DNA of 64,000 nucleotides from Pelagihabitans pacificus (lineage in GTDB: Bacteria; Bacteroidota; Bacteroidia; Flavobacteriales; Flavobacteriaceae): assembly GCF_009371985.2 (NCBI RefSeq), contig NZ_VIKU02000001.1, positions 930,001-994,000 of the forward strand, given 5' to 3'. The notes below the pieces were generated by a model that did no database searches, was not told the origin of the DNA, and saw only the letters and a list, made by a program, of their open reading frames with translations. Position numbers and translations under genes: made by a program. Numbering within the stretch: the first letter of the stretch is position 1; every line of letters begins with the position of its first letter. Of the stretch, positions 63,598-64,000 are shown one piece after another.

Positions 63598-64000
63598 TAT
63601 CGCACAAAAAAAACTGTCGCCCGAACGCTTGTTCATGGGGAGTGTACTGTTGGTGAACGGGGGCAACTATCTGTACAACCTGGTCCTGGGTCGCCTTTTG
63701 GGACCTGAAGCCTTTGCCGATGCCGCTTTGATGGTTACATTATTACTGGTACTTTCCTTTGTCGGGATGACCTTTCAATTGACCACCGCCAAATTTGCCG
63801 TATTGTTCTCACATGATCAATGGCAGGCCTTTCAGCAAATCATGTACCGGTATGCGCTGATCATTGGTTGTTTTGCGGGTGCTTTGTTGGTCTTTTTTGC
63901 GGGCGAACTGCAAGTCGTGTTCAACACCGCTACCCCCAGCATGTTCATCATTTTCGGCCTGGGTGTGCCATTATACTTTTTGATGTCGGTCAACAGGGGT
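63584..64000 (+). CDS. Polysaccharide flippase (Wzx/MOP superfamily), 3' partial
   Basis: From the ATG at 63584 the frame stays open to the window end (139 codons). It begins MTVFNIAQKKLSPERLF, and the membrane part GSVLLVNGGNYLYNLVLGRLLGPEAFADAAL is the typical first helix and amphipathic loop of oligosaccharide flippases. At least three further hydrophobic segments follow. It moves lipid-linked or polysaccharide intermediates across the inner membrane. Downstream polysaccharide genes are expected outside the window. Confidence 0.88.
   Translation, partial: MTVFNIAQKKLSPERLFMGSVLLVNGGNYLYNLVLGRLLGPEAFADAALMVTLLLVLSFVGMTFQLTTAKFAVLFSHDQWQAFQQIMYRYALIIGCFAGALLVFFAGELQVVFNTATPSMFIIFGLGVPLYFLMSVNRG

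Noticed and set aside
1-64000. CRISPR array, rRNA operon, prophage or secretion-system locus
   Set aside because: No regular spacer-repeat array, rRNA sequence or phage structural genes were seen; the only direct repeats are short intergenic tracts and the operator pairs.

Overview
The window reads as chromosome of a marine member of the Bacteroidetes, most likely a Flavobacteriaceae of the Maribacter/Zobellia/Arenibacter type. The supporting signs are a type IX secretion (T9SS) C-terminal sorting domain, an exonuclease-DnaE fusion, TAnnTTTG-type -7 promoter boxes (upstream of rpsP, trxA, arsR and others), many SusD-era style lipoproteins with a Cys lipobox, two S1-type sulfatases, a DUF6747 micro-protein and a long acidic S16 tail. 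No species is claimed.

Left part (1-11.5 kb): the 3' end of a nitrilase-superfamily gene, then two back-to-back blocks of small soluble proteins. A 12-gene minus-strand run (1292-6895) carries seven VOC/glyoxalase proteins, DinB, SRPBCC, NTF2-like and DUF1801 proteins, and is divergent from a GlxA/AraC-type regulator. A second run (8043-11453) is headed by an ArsR repressor with a clear two-copy palindromic operator around its own promoter. From 11.5 to 17 kb lies accessory DNA: a beta-helix lipoprotein, a sulfatase, an IS3-family transposase wreck, repeats and tRNA-Asp(GTC).

Middle (17-42.5 kb): mostly housekeeping, namely a DUF58 protein, thioredoxin, a broken seven-heme cytochrome c, dnaE, rpsP-rimM, a second sulfatase, a triple-CHRD lipoprotein, TrmN6, a DDAH-like enzyme with an amino-acid permease, a Rieske oxygenase, an acyl-CoA dehydrogenase and trehalase. 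A Y-family polymerase and a second DnaE form a mutagenesis-type pair next to a BLUF blue-light receptor. Tandem palindromes precede this pair.

Right part (42.5-64 kb): a secreted M4 metalloprotease with two lipoproteins, a TPR-kinase/LuxR pair, an ADP-ribosylglycohydrolase, and then the most interesting locus. A receiver protein, an H-NOX nitric-oxide sensor, a PAS kinase, an Hpt protein and a LytTR regulator form a split phosphorelay (55285-59683). Four promoters, one in front of this operon and three in the next 4 kb, share one architecture: two CCAT-type repeats exactly 21 bp apart, and a -7 position exactly 41 bp after the second repeat. The downstream targets are an unreported 37-codon membrane peptide gene, a 68-codon secreted peptide gene, and a STAS/polysaccharide-flippase operon. 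I infer a compact, apparently undescribed NO-responsive LytTR regulon that controls small peptides and exopolysaccharide export.
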